Positions 1-6,955 of a stretch of DNA of 18,882 bases are shown piece after piece. The DNA is from Clostridia bacterium. Its GTDB lineage: Bacteria; Bacillota; Clostridia; Christensenellales; CAG-138. The stretch covers positions 1 through 18,882 of the forward strand of contig JAUMVL010000009.1 in assembly GCA_030530185.1 (NCBI GenBank). The letters run 5' to 3'. The notes beneath the pieces were generated by a model, which was not told the origin of the DNA, did not search any database, and saw only the letters and a list, made by a program, of their open reading frames with translations. The translations under genes and the position numbers were made by a program. How positions within the stretch are numbered: the first letter of the stretch is position 1; each line of letters begins with the position of its first letter.

Positions 1-435
1 TATCGTCCGACCGGTTATTTCTACGATATTGCCAAAGTGTTCAAGCCGTACGTCGACAAGGGCGAAATGCAGCTTCTGAAAGGTTACGGTCAGGTCAAGG
101 CAAACGTGGTCGACTGCCCGGACTTCGCCCAATTCATCGTCGATCACATGACCGATACGAACGTTTCCTACAACGTCGGCGGTCAGGAGACCTATACCTA
201 TGAGGAGATGGCAAAGATGTGCTTTGACGCCGCCGGCAAACCCTGCAAGATCAAGTGGGCGCCGATCTGGCTGTTCGGCATCCTTGCAAATCTGCCGAAG
301 ATCAAAAAGGCCGGCAAGCACGACATCATTCTGTTCTCGCGCTGGACATTGAGCCATGACCTTGTCGGTGATACAAAGGTCGGCGACAAGAGCTTTGCAG
401 AATACATCAAGGGCTACTTCGGTAAGGAGGCATAA
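1..435 (+). CDS. Atypical SDR / NAD(P)-binding epimerase-like protein, C-terminal part
   Basis: The reading frame is open from the first base and ends at TAA 433-435, so only about 144 C-terminal residues are present. The Rossmann nucleotide-binding N-terminus lies upstream of the window. The visible part begins with an RPTGYF motif followed by 'DIAKVF', then a segment around VSYNVGGQETYTYEEMA. This pattern of 'receiving a new sugar/NAD domain, then a T-Y-x-E-M-A helix' is typical of the C-terminal substrate lobe of NmrA/epimerase-like atypical SDRs. An internal GTG at 37 is unlikely to be the true start because the frame continues upstream with family-like sequence. It is followed after 2 bases by a DUF1295 membrane protein with its own AAGGAGG site, so it is probably the upstream member of an operon. 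The exact substrate cannot be inferred. Confidence 0.75.
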   Translation, partial: YRPTGYFYDIAKVFKPYVDKGEMQLLKGYGQVKANVVDCPDFAQFIVDHMTDTNVSYNVGGQETYTYEEMAKMCFDAAGKPCKIKWAPIWLFGILANLPKIKKAGKHDIILFSRWTLSHDLVGDTKVGDKSFAEYIKGYFGKEA

Positions 436-437
436 CC

Positions 438-1253
438 ATGGGTTGGGGCTATCTCGGCATTATCCTGGCCGTATGTGCGGTCTGCTGCGCATGCGGTTTC
501 AAGAAGTTCGTCTGGTTTCTGTCCATCGGCTACGGCTTTGCGATTGCGGGCGGCGGCATCACGATTTGGATTCTCACGCTTGCCAACGGCTGGGGCGGCC
601 CCGTCGTATGGCTTTGTGTCGTACAGGCGCTGCTGTTTGCGGCCTACGGCGCACGGCTTTCGGGCTTTCTGCTCTACCGTGAACTGAAGAACAAGGCATA
701 CGCCAAGACGCTGAACGAAGACGCCGGCGGCGATAAGAAGATGCCCGTCTTTGTGCTTGCGGCGATCTGGATCTTCGTTTCGATCCTCTACACTGCGCAG
801 GTCAGCCCCATGTTCTTTCGCTACTTCAACGGACGAACCGACATCGTCCTTCCGCTGATCGGCATGGTGATCTCGGTACTCGGTCTGTGTCTCGAAGCGC
901 TTGCAGACAAGCAGAAATCCGATCAGAAGAAAGTGAATCCGAAAATGGTGGCAACCCAGGGGCTGTATAAATTCGTTCGCTGCCCCAACTATCTCGGAGA
1001 GATCACGTTTTGGATCGGCGTCTTTGTGTCGGGCATCACCGCGTATGCGAACGCCGGTCAATGGATCATGGCGATCCTTGCGCTGATTGCGATCGTATTC
1101 ATCATGTTCAACGGCGCACAGCGCCTTGAAAAGCGTCAAAACGAACGTTACGGCAAAGACAAAACGTATCGGGCATACGTCAATTCTACGCCGATCATTC
1201 TGCCGTTCATTCCGCTGTACCATCTGAATAAGCCGGAAAAGAGGGTCAAGTAA
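438..1253 (+). CDS. DUF1295 / steroid 5-alpha-reductase-like integral membrane protein
   Basis: This 271-residue polytopic membrane protein has hydrophobic segments near residues 5-20, 24-48, 55-80, 103-122, 134-155, 188-205 and 208-225. The C-terminal signature is diagnostic: LEALADKQK (about 152-160), then GLYKFVRCPNYLGE (about 175-188), a Trp-Ile-Gly segment, and a terminal Y-R-A-Y near the end. This is the pattern of the DUF1295/steroid 5-alpha-reductase C-terminal family, which also resembles isoprenylcysteine and phospholipid methyltransferases. Known members reduce double bonds in steroids or lipids with NADPH, but the substrate here is unknown. The start is set by AAGGAGG at 424-430. 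It lies 2 bases after the SDR-like gene and 1 base before the next gene, so the genes are probably cotranscribed. Confidence 0.8.
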   Translation: MGWGYLGIILAVCAVCCACGFKKFVWFLSIGYGFAIAGGGITIWILTLANGWGGPVVWLCVVQALLFAAYGARLSGFLLYRELKNKAYAKTLNEDAGGDKKMPVFVLAAIWIFVSILYTAQVSPMFFRYFNGRTDIVLPLIGMVISVLGLCLEALADKQKSDQKKVNPKMVATQGLYKFVRCPNYLGEITFWIGVFVSGITAYANAGQWIMAILALIAIVFIMFNGAQRLEKRQNERYGKDKTYRAYVNSTPIILPFIPLYHLNKPEKRVK

Positions 1254-1254
1254 C

Positions 1255-1887
1255 ATGGAAGCCGTCAAGGAATTTACCATCCCGATGGCGCTTGTGGACT
1301 TTGTTCCGGTCCTTCTGTTCGCGATTGCGGCAATCCTTTTGCAGCGCGATCTGTACAACAAAATGAGCAAGGGCGCGTTCGCTCTGTTTGCCGCCGGCAC
1401 GATCGACGTGATCGCTGCAGGCGCCCTGAAGGCGCTTTATAAGCTTCTGTACGCTGCGGATGTCTGCGACTTTACGCCGCTGAACGCCATGTTCTTCCCC
1501 GTCCAGTCGATCGGCTTTCTGCTTGCGGGTATCGGCATTCTTGCAATGCTCGTCCATAAGCAGGGCGAAACGCTCCCGGCCGTCGCTGCGGCGCCTGCTG
1601 CCTTTTCCGGCACGTTCGTATTCGTCACGCTGATGGTTGCGGGGCTCGGCTGCATGGACTTCGGCCTTTGCACGATTGCCAAGAAGCTGAAAAAGCCCGC
1701 TGCGATTGCGCTGCTTTGCGTATCGTTCGTGCTCTGTCTCGGTATGGGATACCTTTCGAGCAAGAATTTTGAAAATGCTTCGATGAACTGGATTGCGGAG
1801 GGCGTTAACGTCTGCGGGCAGCTGTGCTTTTTGCTGGCAGCCTGCTTGATGCACAAAGCCGGGTTGAAGGAACTGAAACTGCAATGA
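1255..1887 (+). CDS. Multi-pass membrane protein of unknown function
   Basis: I do not recognise a family. The 210-residue product has about six or seven hydrophobic stretches (near residues 11-30, 41-60, 78-101, 108-135, 147-164 and 182-203) separated by short basic loops such as KKLKKP, as expected for an inner-membrane protein. Cysteines are scattered within the membrane segments with no metal motif. The ATG lies 1 base after the stop of the DUF1295 gene, with an AGAGGG site upstream. Its TGA overlaps the ATG of the following bilin-reductase-like gene (ATGA at 1884-1887). This tight packing implies translational coupling and a shared role with its neighbours. Confidence 0.7.
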   Translation: MEAVKEFTIPMALVDFVPVLLFAIAAILLQRDLYNKMSKGAFALFAAGTIDVIAAGALKALYKLLYAADVCDFTPLNAMFFPVQSIGFLLAGIGILAMLVHKQGETLPAVAAAPAAFSGTFVFVTLMVAGLGCMDFGLCTIAKKLKKPAAIALLCVSFVLCLGMGYLSSKNFENASMNWIAEGVNVCGQLCFLLAACLMHKAGLKELKLQ

Positions 1888-2531
1888 CCGAGAAATTGCT
1901 TTTGACGCTCGCCAAGTCCTACCCCTTTACCGAGCGGGACGCCGGGGAATTCCGTTCGCTCAAAGCCAGCGGTATAACCTTCTCCGTCCGAAGCTATACG
2001 GCAAAGGGATTGGGGCATGTTTCCGTCATGACCGCTTCGAGTTTTTTCGGACTGATGCGCATGGATACGCTGATCGTCAATCCGCTGGAACGAGATCTGC
2101 CGCTCTATTCGTATGACCGTGTACATGCGATGGGCAACGACACGCTGATCGTCGAACTCTATGACACGCTGCTCGGTTCGGTTGACCTCGGCAAGGTGCG
2201 CTCCGTAAAAGATGCGTTCGCCGATCTGCCCGATCATCCGCTCGGAGCGCATTGGTATGACGACATCAAGCTGCCGGAAAGCGTTTCCAAAAAGGGCAAA
2301 AAAGCCGAAACGCCGCGGTTTGACACGCTGACCGAACAGCATTTTACTGCGCTGCTCGCCTGTGCGCCGGATCGTCTCTGCGATCAGAATGCAAAGCGCG
2401 AAAAGGCATCCGTCTATGTCGAAGGGCTTTTGACCCACGGCGGTCCATCGACCGATACATTCTTAAAAGCACTCGGGCGTGAAAAGACGGAACGCCTGTT
2501 CCGCACGGTTCTGTTCGGCACCGAAGTGTAA
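1884..2531 (+). CDS. Ferredoxin-dependent bilin reductase-like protein
   Basis: The product has 215 residues when started at ATG 1884, which overlaps the previous stop (ATGA). An in-frame ATG at 1824 lies inside the upstream gene and is less likely. The middle part has ERDLPLYSYDRVHAMGND (about 69-86) followed by TLIVELYDTLL (87-97). This matches the central beta-sheet pattern of phycocyanobilin:ferredoxin oxidoreductase relatives: L-P-x-x-x-x-D, then a strand ending in (V/L)D. Asp78 sits where the catalytic Asp lies in PcyA-type enzymes. The C-terminus, GGPSTDTFLKALGREKTE then RLFRTVLF, matches the family's ending (D-x-T-R..L...G..W...Y...VLF). The protein is shorter than most bilin reductases (about 230-320 residues). 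The family call rests on pattern reading only; a novel fold or an unrelated hypothetical protein remains possible. Confidence 0.55.
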   Translation: MTEKLLLTLAKSYPFTERDAGEFRSLKASGITFSVRSYTAKGLGHVSVMTASSFFGLMRMDTLIVNPLERDLPLYSYDRVHAMGNDTLIVELYDTLLGSVDLGKVRSVKDAFADLPDHPLGAHWYDDIKLPESVSKKGKKAETPRFDTLTEQHFTALLACAPDRLCDQNAKREKASVYVEGLLTHGGPSTDTFLKALGREKTERLFRTVLFGTEV

Positions 2532-2545
2532 CCCGAATACCTCCC

Positions 2546-2581
2546 AAAAGCAAGGCCTTTTCCGATGGACCTTGCTTTTTT
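2546..2581 (+). terminator. Rho-independent terminator of the SDR-DUF1295 operon
   Basis: A perfect 10-bp stem AAAAGCAAGG (2546-2555) / CCTTGCTTTT (2570-2579) with a 14-base loop is followed directly by a T run. It lies 14 bases after the stop of the bilin-reductase-like gene and separates that operon from hypB. Confidence 0.85.
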
Positions 2582-2707
2582 ATTGTCGAAAACGGTGCAG
2601 CGGCCCTGCCGGGATTGTCTCTGCGTATGCCGGACATCAAAAGTGCTCCCCCGCCGCCAGGATCCGTCACGATCTTGGTTCTTTTGCATGAAATCCGGTT
2701 TTTTCGG

Positions 2708-2736
2708 TTGCGTCCGCACCGATTATCTGTTAAACT
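2708..2736 (+). promoter_or_regulatory. Putative promoter of the hypB operon
   Basis: There is a -35-like TTGCGT (2708-2713), a 17-base spacer and a -10-like TAAACT (2731-2736) preceded by TGT (extended -10). It sits about 40 bases upstream of the hypB start. The stretch between the preceding terminator and this promoter (2582-2707) shows no gene or structured RNA that I can support. Confidence 0.45.
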
Positions 2737-2777
2737 GTAAAGATGGAAACAGGAATACAGGAAAAGGAATTTACCGC

Positions 2778-3437
2778 ATGAAAATTATCGAACTGAAGGA
2801 AACGATCACTGCCTCCAACGACCGCGATGCCGAAGTGCTGCGCGGCGAACTGAAGGTGCAGGGAACCCTGCTCGTCAACCTGATGGCCTCCCCGGGCGCA
2901 GGCAAAACGACGCTGCTGGAGCGCACGATCCGCGATCTCGGACAAAAGTACCGCATCGCAGTGATGGAGGCCGATGTAGACTCCGACGTGGATGCGAAGC
3001 GGATCGAGCTGCTCGGCGCCAAGGCTGTACAGGCGCACACCGGCGGCATGTGTCATATGGACGCCGGCATGACAAGAAGAGCGCTTGACGAGCTCGATGC
3101 GCCGGAAAGCGATCTGGTCGTCCTTGAAAACGTCGGCAATCTGATCTGCCCCGCCGAGTTCGACACCGGCGCCGGTAAATGCGTGATGCTGCTCTCCGTT
3201 CCCGAAGGTGACGACAAGCCGTTAAAGTACCCCCTCATGTTCTCGACGAGCGACGCGCTTCTGATTACCAAGATCGACGTATTGCCGTACTTTGATTTCG
3301 ATATCGAAGCCTGCAAAGCGCGCGCAAAGAAGCTGAACCCGAACATTGCAATCTTCACGGTTTCGTCCAAAACGGGCGAAGGCATGGAGGAATGGGAAGC
3401 ATGGCTGTCCGATGCGATCGACAGCTGGAAGAAATAA
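2778..3437 (+). CDS. hypB: Hydrogenase/urease nickel incorporation GTPase HypB
   Basis: The product is a 219-residue SIMIBI-class GTPase that supplies nickel during maturation of NiFe enzymes in the cytoplasm. The P-loop ASPGAGKTT lies at residues 37-45. The family's metal-site motif TGGMCHMDA (88-96, with Cys92-His93) is present, as are ENVGNLICPAEFD (117-129) and the base-recognition segment ITKIDVLPY (163-171). The N-terminal CxxCGC or His-rich nickel-storage segment found in some HypB proteins is absent, so this is the short form. The start at ATG 2778 follows AGGAAAAGGAA and gives the usual family N-terminus. An in-frame extension back to 2565 runs over the terminator and promoter and is rejected. 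It is the first gene of an operon with the large flavoprotein and hypA. Confidence 0.95.
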   Translation: MKIIELKETITASNDRDAEVLRGELKVQGTLLVNLMASPGAGKTTLLERTIRDLGQKYRIAVMEADVDSDVDAKRIELLGAKAVQAHTGGMCHMDAGMTRRALDELDAPESDLVVLENVGNLICPAEFDTGAGKCVMLLSVPEGDDKPLKYPLMFSTSDALLITKIDVLPYFDFDIEACKARAKKLNPNIAIFTVSSKTGEGMEEWEAWLSDAIDSWKK

Positions 3438-3469
3438 ACAGGGCCATAAAAAAGCGAAGGAGAAATATT

Positions 3470-6394
3470 ATGCCGGAAACCTACGACAAAAATCCACGCA
3501 CGCAATCCCAATATGACGGCGAAGCGGTGCTGCATAAAAAGTATGCAGAACTCGGCCGCCGCATTACGGACAACGTCGGGCACAAACTGAAGGGATTGAA
3601 AACGACCGACGAAGAATACTGGGGCCTCCGTGAAGTCCTTACCGAGAAGGAAGTGGACATCGCACTTTCGATGAAACAGCGCCAGTGGTACACTTACGAG
3701 GAACTCTACGAAAAGAACAAGGTGACGATGGACGCCGAAACTTTCCGTCAAACGCTCGATCTTCTTTGCGTACACGGCTTTGTCGAGTACGACTACGGCG
3801 ATCATTACGACGACAACGGCCCGATCCCGGGCGCACCGAAAGAAAAGCGCTATCGCACGAGCTACTTTGTCCCCGGCAGCGCGGAGCTGTTCAATTCCTC
3901 TGTCTCCCGCATCGAAAAGAATCCGCCGGTTGCGAAGATGTTTGAACGCATGACGTTCCTTCCGCTCGAACATATCACCTCGATGGTCCCGCCGGGAGGC
4001 AACGGCATCGGTATGCACGTCATCCCGGTCGAAAAAGAAGTCAGCGCAAACCGTGAAGCGGTCAAGCTTGAAAAGATCTCTTACTGGCTCCAAAAATACG
4101 ACGGACACATCTCCGCAGGTATTTGCTCGTGCCGCGCGTCGCGTGCGATGCTCGGCGAAGGCTGCACCGACGACGAGAACGACTGGTGCATCCAGATCGG
4201 CGATATGGCGGACTATACGGTCGAGACCGGCCGCGCTCACTATATTACAAAAGAGGAAGCGCTCGAGATTCTGAAGCGTGCCGAGGAAAACGGCTATGTG
4301 CACCAGATCACGAACATTGACGGCGAGGATCACATCTTCGATATCTGCAACTGCAACGTCAAAATCTGCAACGCACTGCGCACCTCGCTGCTGTACAACA
4401 CGCCCAACATGTCCAAGAGCGCCTATACCGCAAGCGTCAAGAAGGAGAACTGCGTCGCGTGCGGCCGCTGCGTCGAGATCTGTCCGGCCGGTGCTCTGAA
4501 GCTCGGTCAGAAGCTCTGCACCAAGGACGGCAAGGAAATCGAATACCCGAAGTCGGTCCTGCCGGATCGCATCCGTTGGGGCAAATATGCATGGGACGAA
4601 AATTACCGCGATACCGCCCGCGTCAACACACATAAGACGGGCACTGCGCCTTGCAAAACCGCCTGCCCCGCCCATGTCCCGATTCAAGGCTATCTGAAGA
4701 TGGCCAAAGAAGGCCGCTATGAGGAAGCGCTCGCCTTGATCAAGCGTGAAAACCCGTTCCCCGCGATCTGCGGTCGGGTCTGCAACAAGCGCTGTGAAGA
4801 CGCCTGCACGCGCGGCACGATCGACCAGCCGGTTGCGATCGACGACGTCAAGAAGTTCTTGGCCGAGCGCGATCTGCATGCCGAAACACGCTATGTTCCG
4901 AAGAAGATCATCAACAACCTGACCGGCGAATGGCCGCAGAAGATCGCTATCATCGGCGCCGGCCCGGCAGGCCTTTCTGCCGCGTATTATCTCGGGACAA
5001 TGGGTTACCGTCCGACCGTGTTTGAAAAGAACAAAAAGCCCGGCGGCATGATGACCTATGGCATTCCGTCGTTTAAGCTTGAAAAGGATGTCATCGATGC
5101 GGAAATCGACGTGATCCGCGCGCTCGGCGTCGAGGTCCGCTGCGGTGTCGAGGTCGGCAAGGACGTCACGATCGAAGAGCTCAAAAAGCAGGGCTATGAA
5201 GCATTCTACATCGCGATCGGCTGTCAGGGCGGAAAGCTCCCCGGCATTCCGAACGAGACCGCTGAGGGGACGGAGATCGCCGTCAGCTTCCTCGAGAAGG
5301 CTCTTGGCGACAACAGCCGCAAGCTCGAAGGCGACGTCGTGGTCATCGGCGGCGGCAATGTTGCGATCGACTGTGCTCGCACCGCGCACCGCTTCGGCGC
5401 CGGCAGCGTTTCGATGTTCTGTCTCGAATCGCGCGAAACCATGCCTGCCTCCCCCGAGGAGATTCGCGAAGCCGAAGAAGAAAACGTCGCAATTCATCCG
5501 TCCTGGGGGCCCAAGGAGGTGCTGGTGGATGAAGCCGGCAAGGTCAAGGGCATCGTCTTAAAGCGCTGTGTTTCGACGATTGACCCCGAGACCGGCAAAT
5601 TCAACCCGCGCTATGACGAGAGCGAGACGATAACCGTCGAGGCCAAGACGATCGTATTCGCAATCGGTCAGGCGATCGAATGGGGCAAGCTCTTAGAGGG
5701 CACGAATGTCAAATTCTGGCACGGCAACTACCCCGTTGCGGACAAATTCACCTACCAGACGGACGATCCGGCAATCTTCGTCGGCGGCGATGTATTTACC
5801 GGTCCGAAGTTTGTAATCGACGCGATCGGTCAGGGTCACGAAGCAGCCGAATCGCTCGCGCGGTTCGTCTCCAGGAACAACGTCAACCAGACGCTCGGTC
5901 GCGATCGCCGCTATTTCAAAGAGCTCGATAAGAACAACATTGCAATCGACTCGTACGACCATGCACAGCGTCAGGTTCCGGCAGTGGATCCGTCGATCGA
6001 TGCCAAGAATTCCTTCAAGGATCCGCGACTGACGCTCACCGAGGAGCAAGTCAAGATCGAAACCTCCCGCTGCCTCGGCTGCGGCGCGACGATCGTGGAT
6101 GCCAACAAGTGCATCGGCTGCGGCCTTTGCACCACGCGCTGCGAATTTGATGCGATTCATCTGCTGCGTGATCATCCCGCAAACTCGACGATGCGCCGTG
6201 CGGAAGATAAGGTCGCCGGACTCGCCGGCTATGCGATCCCGCGCGCATTCAAAATCCTGCTGCACAGCGGTTCCGAAGAGGCAAAGATGATGCGCCAGAA
6301 GAAGAAAGAGTATGACCGCGCAACCAAGGAATTCCACAAGACGCATCCGCACACGGGCAATGCTGTGGACATTTCCACGCTGATGGACGACTGA
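3470..6394 (+). CDS. Multidomain Fe-S / FAD / NAD(P) oxidoreductase (GltD-like) between hypB and hypA
   Basis: The product has 974 residues when started at ATG 3470 after AAGGAG. Domains in order: residues 1-130 look like a winged-helix-like segment. A Cys-rich module follows, with C219, C221, C232, C240, C293, C295 and C300. Next is one ferredoxin motif CVACGRCVEICP (328-339), then the GltD/DPYD-type N-terminal Fe-S domain with C395, C399, C434, C438, C442 and C446. The FAD loop is GAGPAG (496-501), with GGMMTYGIPSFKL (526-538) behind it, and the NAD(P) loop is VIGGGNVAIDC (625-635). VGGDVFTGP (771-779) is a GD-type flavin motif, and a C-terminal ferredoxin cluster uses C881, C884, C887 and C891. 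This is the layout of NAD(P)H-linked electron-transfer subunits such as GltB-small or NfnB relatives. The partner is unknown. Its position between hypB and hypA suggests a role with a nickel enzyme. Confidence 0.85.
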   Translation: MPETYDKNPRTQSQYDGEAVLHKKYAELGRRITDNVGHKLKGLKTTDEEYWGLREVLTEKEVDIALSMKQRQWYTYEELYEKNKVTMDAETFRQTLDLLCVHGFVEYDYGDHYDDNGPIPGAPKEKRYRTSYFVPGSAELFNSSVSRIEKNPPVAKMFERMTFLPLEHITSMVPPGGNGIGMHVIPVEKEVSANREAVKLEKISYWLQKYDGHISAGICSCRASRAMLGEGCTDDENDWCIQIGDMADYTVETGRAHYITKEEALEILKRAEENGYVHQITNIDGEDHIFDICNCNVKICNALRTSLLYNTPNMSKSAYTASVKKENCVACGRCVEICPAGALKLGQKLCTKDGKEIEYPKSVLPDRIRWGKYAWDENYRDTARVNTHKTGTAPCKTACPAHVPIQGYLKMAKEGRYEEALALIKRENPFPAICGRVCNKRCEDACTRGTIDQPVAIDDVKKFLAERDLHAETRYVPKKIINNLTGEWPQKIAIIGAGPAGLSAAYYLGTMGYRPTVFEKNKKPGGMMTYGIPSFKLEKDVIDAEIDVIRALGVEVRCGVEVGKDVTIEELKKQGYEAFYIAIGCQGGKLPGIPNETAEGTEIAVSFLEKALGDNSRKLEGDVVVIGGGNVAIDCARTAHRFGAGSVSMFCLESRETMPASPEEIREAEEENVAIHPSWGPKEVLVDEAGKVKGIVLKRCVSTIDPETGKFNPRYDESETITVEAKTIVFAIGQAIEWGKLLEGTNVKFWHGNYPVADKFTYQTDDPAIFVGGDVFTGPKFVIDAIGQGHEAAESLARFVSRNNVNQTLGRDRRYFKELDKNNIAIDSYDHAQRQVPAVDPSIDAKNSFKDPRLTLTEEQVKIETSRCLGCGATIVDANKCIGCGLCTTRCEFDAIHLLRDHPANSTMRRAEDKVAGLAGYAIPRAFKILLHSGSEEAKMMRQKKKEYDRATKEFHKTHPHTGNAVDISTLMDD

Positions 6395-6395
6395 T

Positions 6396-6788
6396 ATGCA
6401 TGAAATGGGAATCATTCTGCACCTCGCCAAAACGCTTGACGAGACGTGTGAGGAGCAGAACCTCAAGCGTATCGGAAAAGTAGTCCTGCAAGTCGGTGAG
6501 GTTTCCGGCATCCTGACGGATTACTTCGTTGACTGTTGGAATTATTTTCGCAAGCGCCACCCGAAGCTCGAAGATGCGGAGCTCGAAATCGAAACGATCC
6601 CCGCGTTCACTTACTGCGATTCCTGCGGCAGGACCTACCCCACCGTGAAATTCGGGCGCGAATGTCCCTATTGTCACAGCGGCGAAACGTGGCTGGTACG
6701 CGGCAATGAGTGCGTCATTAAGGAAATCGAGGCCGAGGACAATGACTCCGCGCCGGATACAACGGACGCCCAAAAGGGCGAATCGTGA
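6396..6788 (+). CDS. hypA: Nickel metallochaperone HypA
   Basis: HypA binds nickel at its N-terminus, carries a structural zinc, and passes nickel to NiFe-enzyme precursors together with HypB. The 130-residue product starts with M-H-E-M-G, where His2 is the family's nickel ligand. It has the zinc ribbon C74-x2-C77 (CDSCG) and C90-x2-C93 (CPYCH). The acidic tail after residue 112 is longer than the usual 113-117 residue HypA. The ATG is 1 base after the TGA of the flavoprotein gene, so translation is probably coupled. The stop is TGA 6786-6788. No hypC, hypD, hypE, hypF or hydrogenase gene is visible in the window. Confidence 0.93.
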   Translation: MHEMGIILHLAKTLDETCEEQNLKRIGKVVLQVGEVSGILTDYFVDCWNYFRKRHPKLEDAELEIETIPAFTYCDSCGRTYPTVKFGRECPYCHSGETWLVRGNECVIKEIEAEDNDSAPDTTDAQKGES

Positions 6789-6819
6789 GCAAATCGCTCG
6801 CAAATTGCAACTGCAAATC

Positions 6820-6864
6820 GAAAATGGCTGCACCAAACGATGATTGCAGCCATTTTCTTTCTTT
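6820..6864 (+). terminator. Terminator of the hypB-flavoprotein-hypA operon
   Basis: A perfect 13-bp stem GAAAATGGCTGCA (6820-6832) / TGCAGCCATTTTC (6845-6857) with a 12-base loop is followed by a T-rich run (tttctttctt). Confidence 0.85.
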
Positions 6865-6890
6865 ACAAAACGAAGCAAATCATATAAAAT
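6862..6890 (+). promoter_or_regulatory. Promoter of the fucose isomerase-like gene
   Basis: There is a -35 TTTACA (6862-6867), a 17-base spacer and a -10 TAAAAT (6885-6890, within TATAAAAT). It lies 65 bases upstream of the start codon and right after the hypA operon terminator, whose T-run it overlaps. Confidence 0.6.
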
Positions 6891-6899
6891 AGAAAGGTA

Positions 6900-6915
6900 A
6901 GGGTAAATCTACCCT
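6900..6915. promoter_or_regulatory. Perfect short inverted repeat at the likely transcription start (candidate operator)
   Basis: AGGGTA (6900-6905), spacer AATC, TACCCT (6910-6915) form a perfect 6-bp inverted repeat beginning about 10 bases after the -10 box. Its place at the predicted +1 fits a repressor operator or a 5' mRNA hairpin. It could also be chance. Confidence 0.35.
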
Positions 6916-6955
6916 ACAACCTTTTCAAAAATGCAATTCGCAAGGAGGAAACCCT

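Noticed and set aside
2565..2777. Longer N-terminus of HypB starting at 2565
   Set aside because: The extension overlaps a terminator T-run and promoter, has no ribosome binding site, and the family N-terminus begins at 2778.
3053..5497. An 814-residue open frame on the minus strand
   Set aside because: It lies wholly opposite the hypB/flavoprotein genes, which have clear domains, and its translation is low-complexity Ala/Val/Asp/Arg with no family motif. It is a codon-bias shadow.
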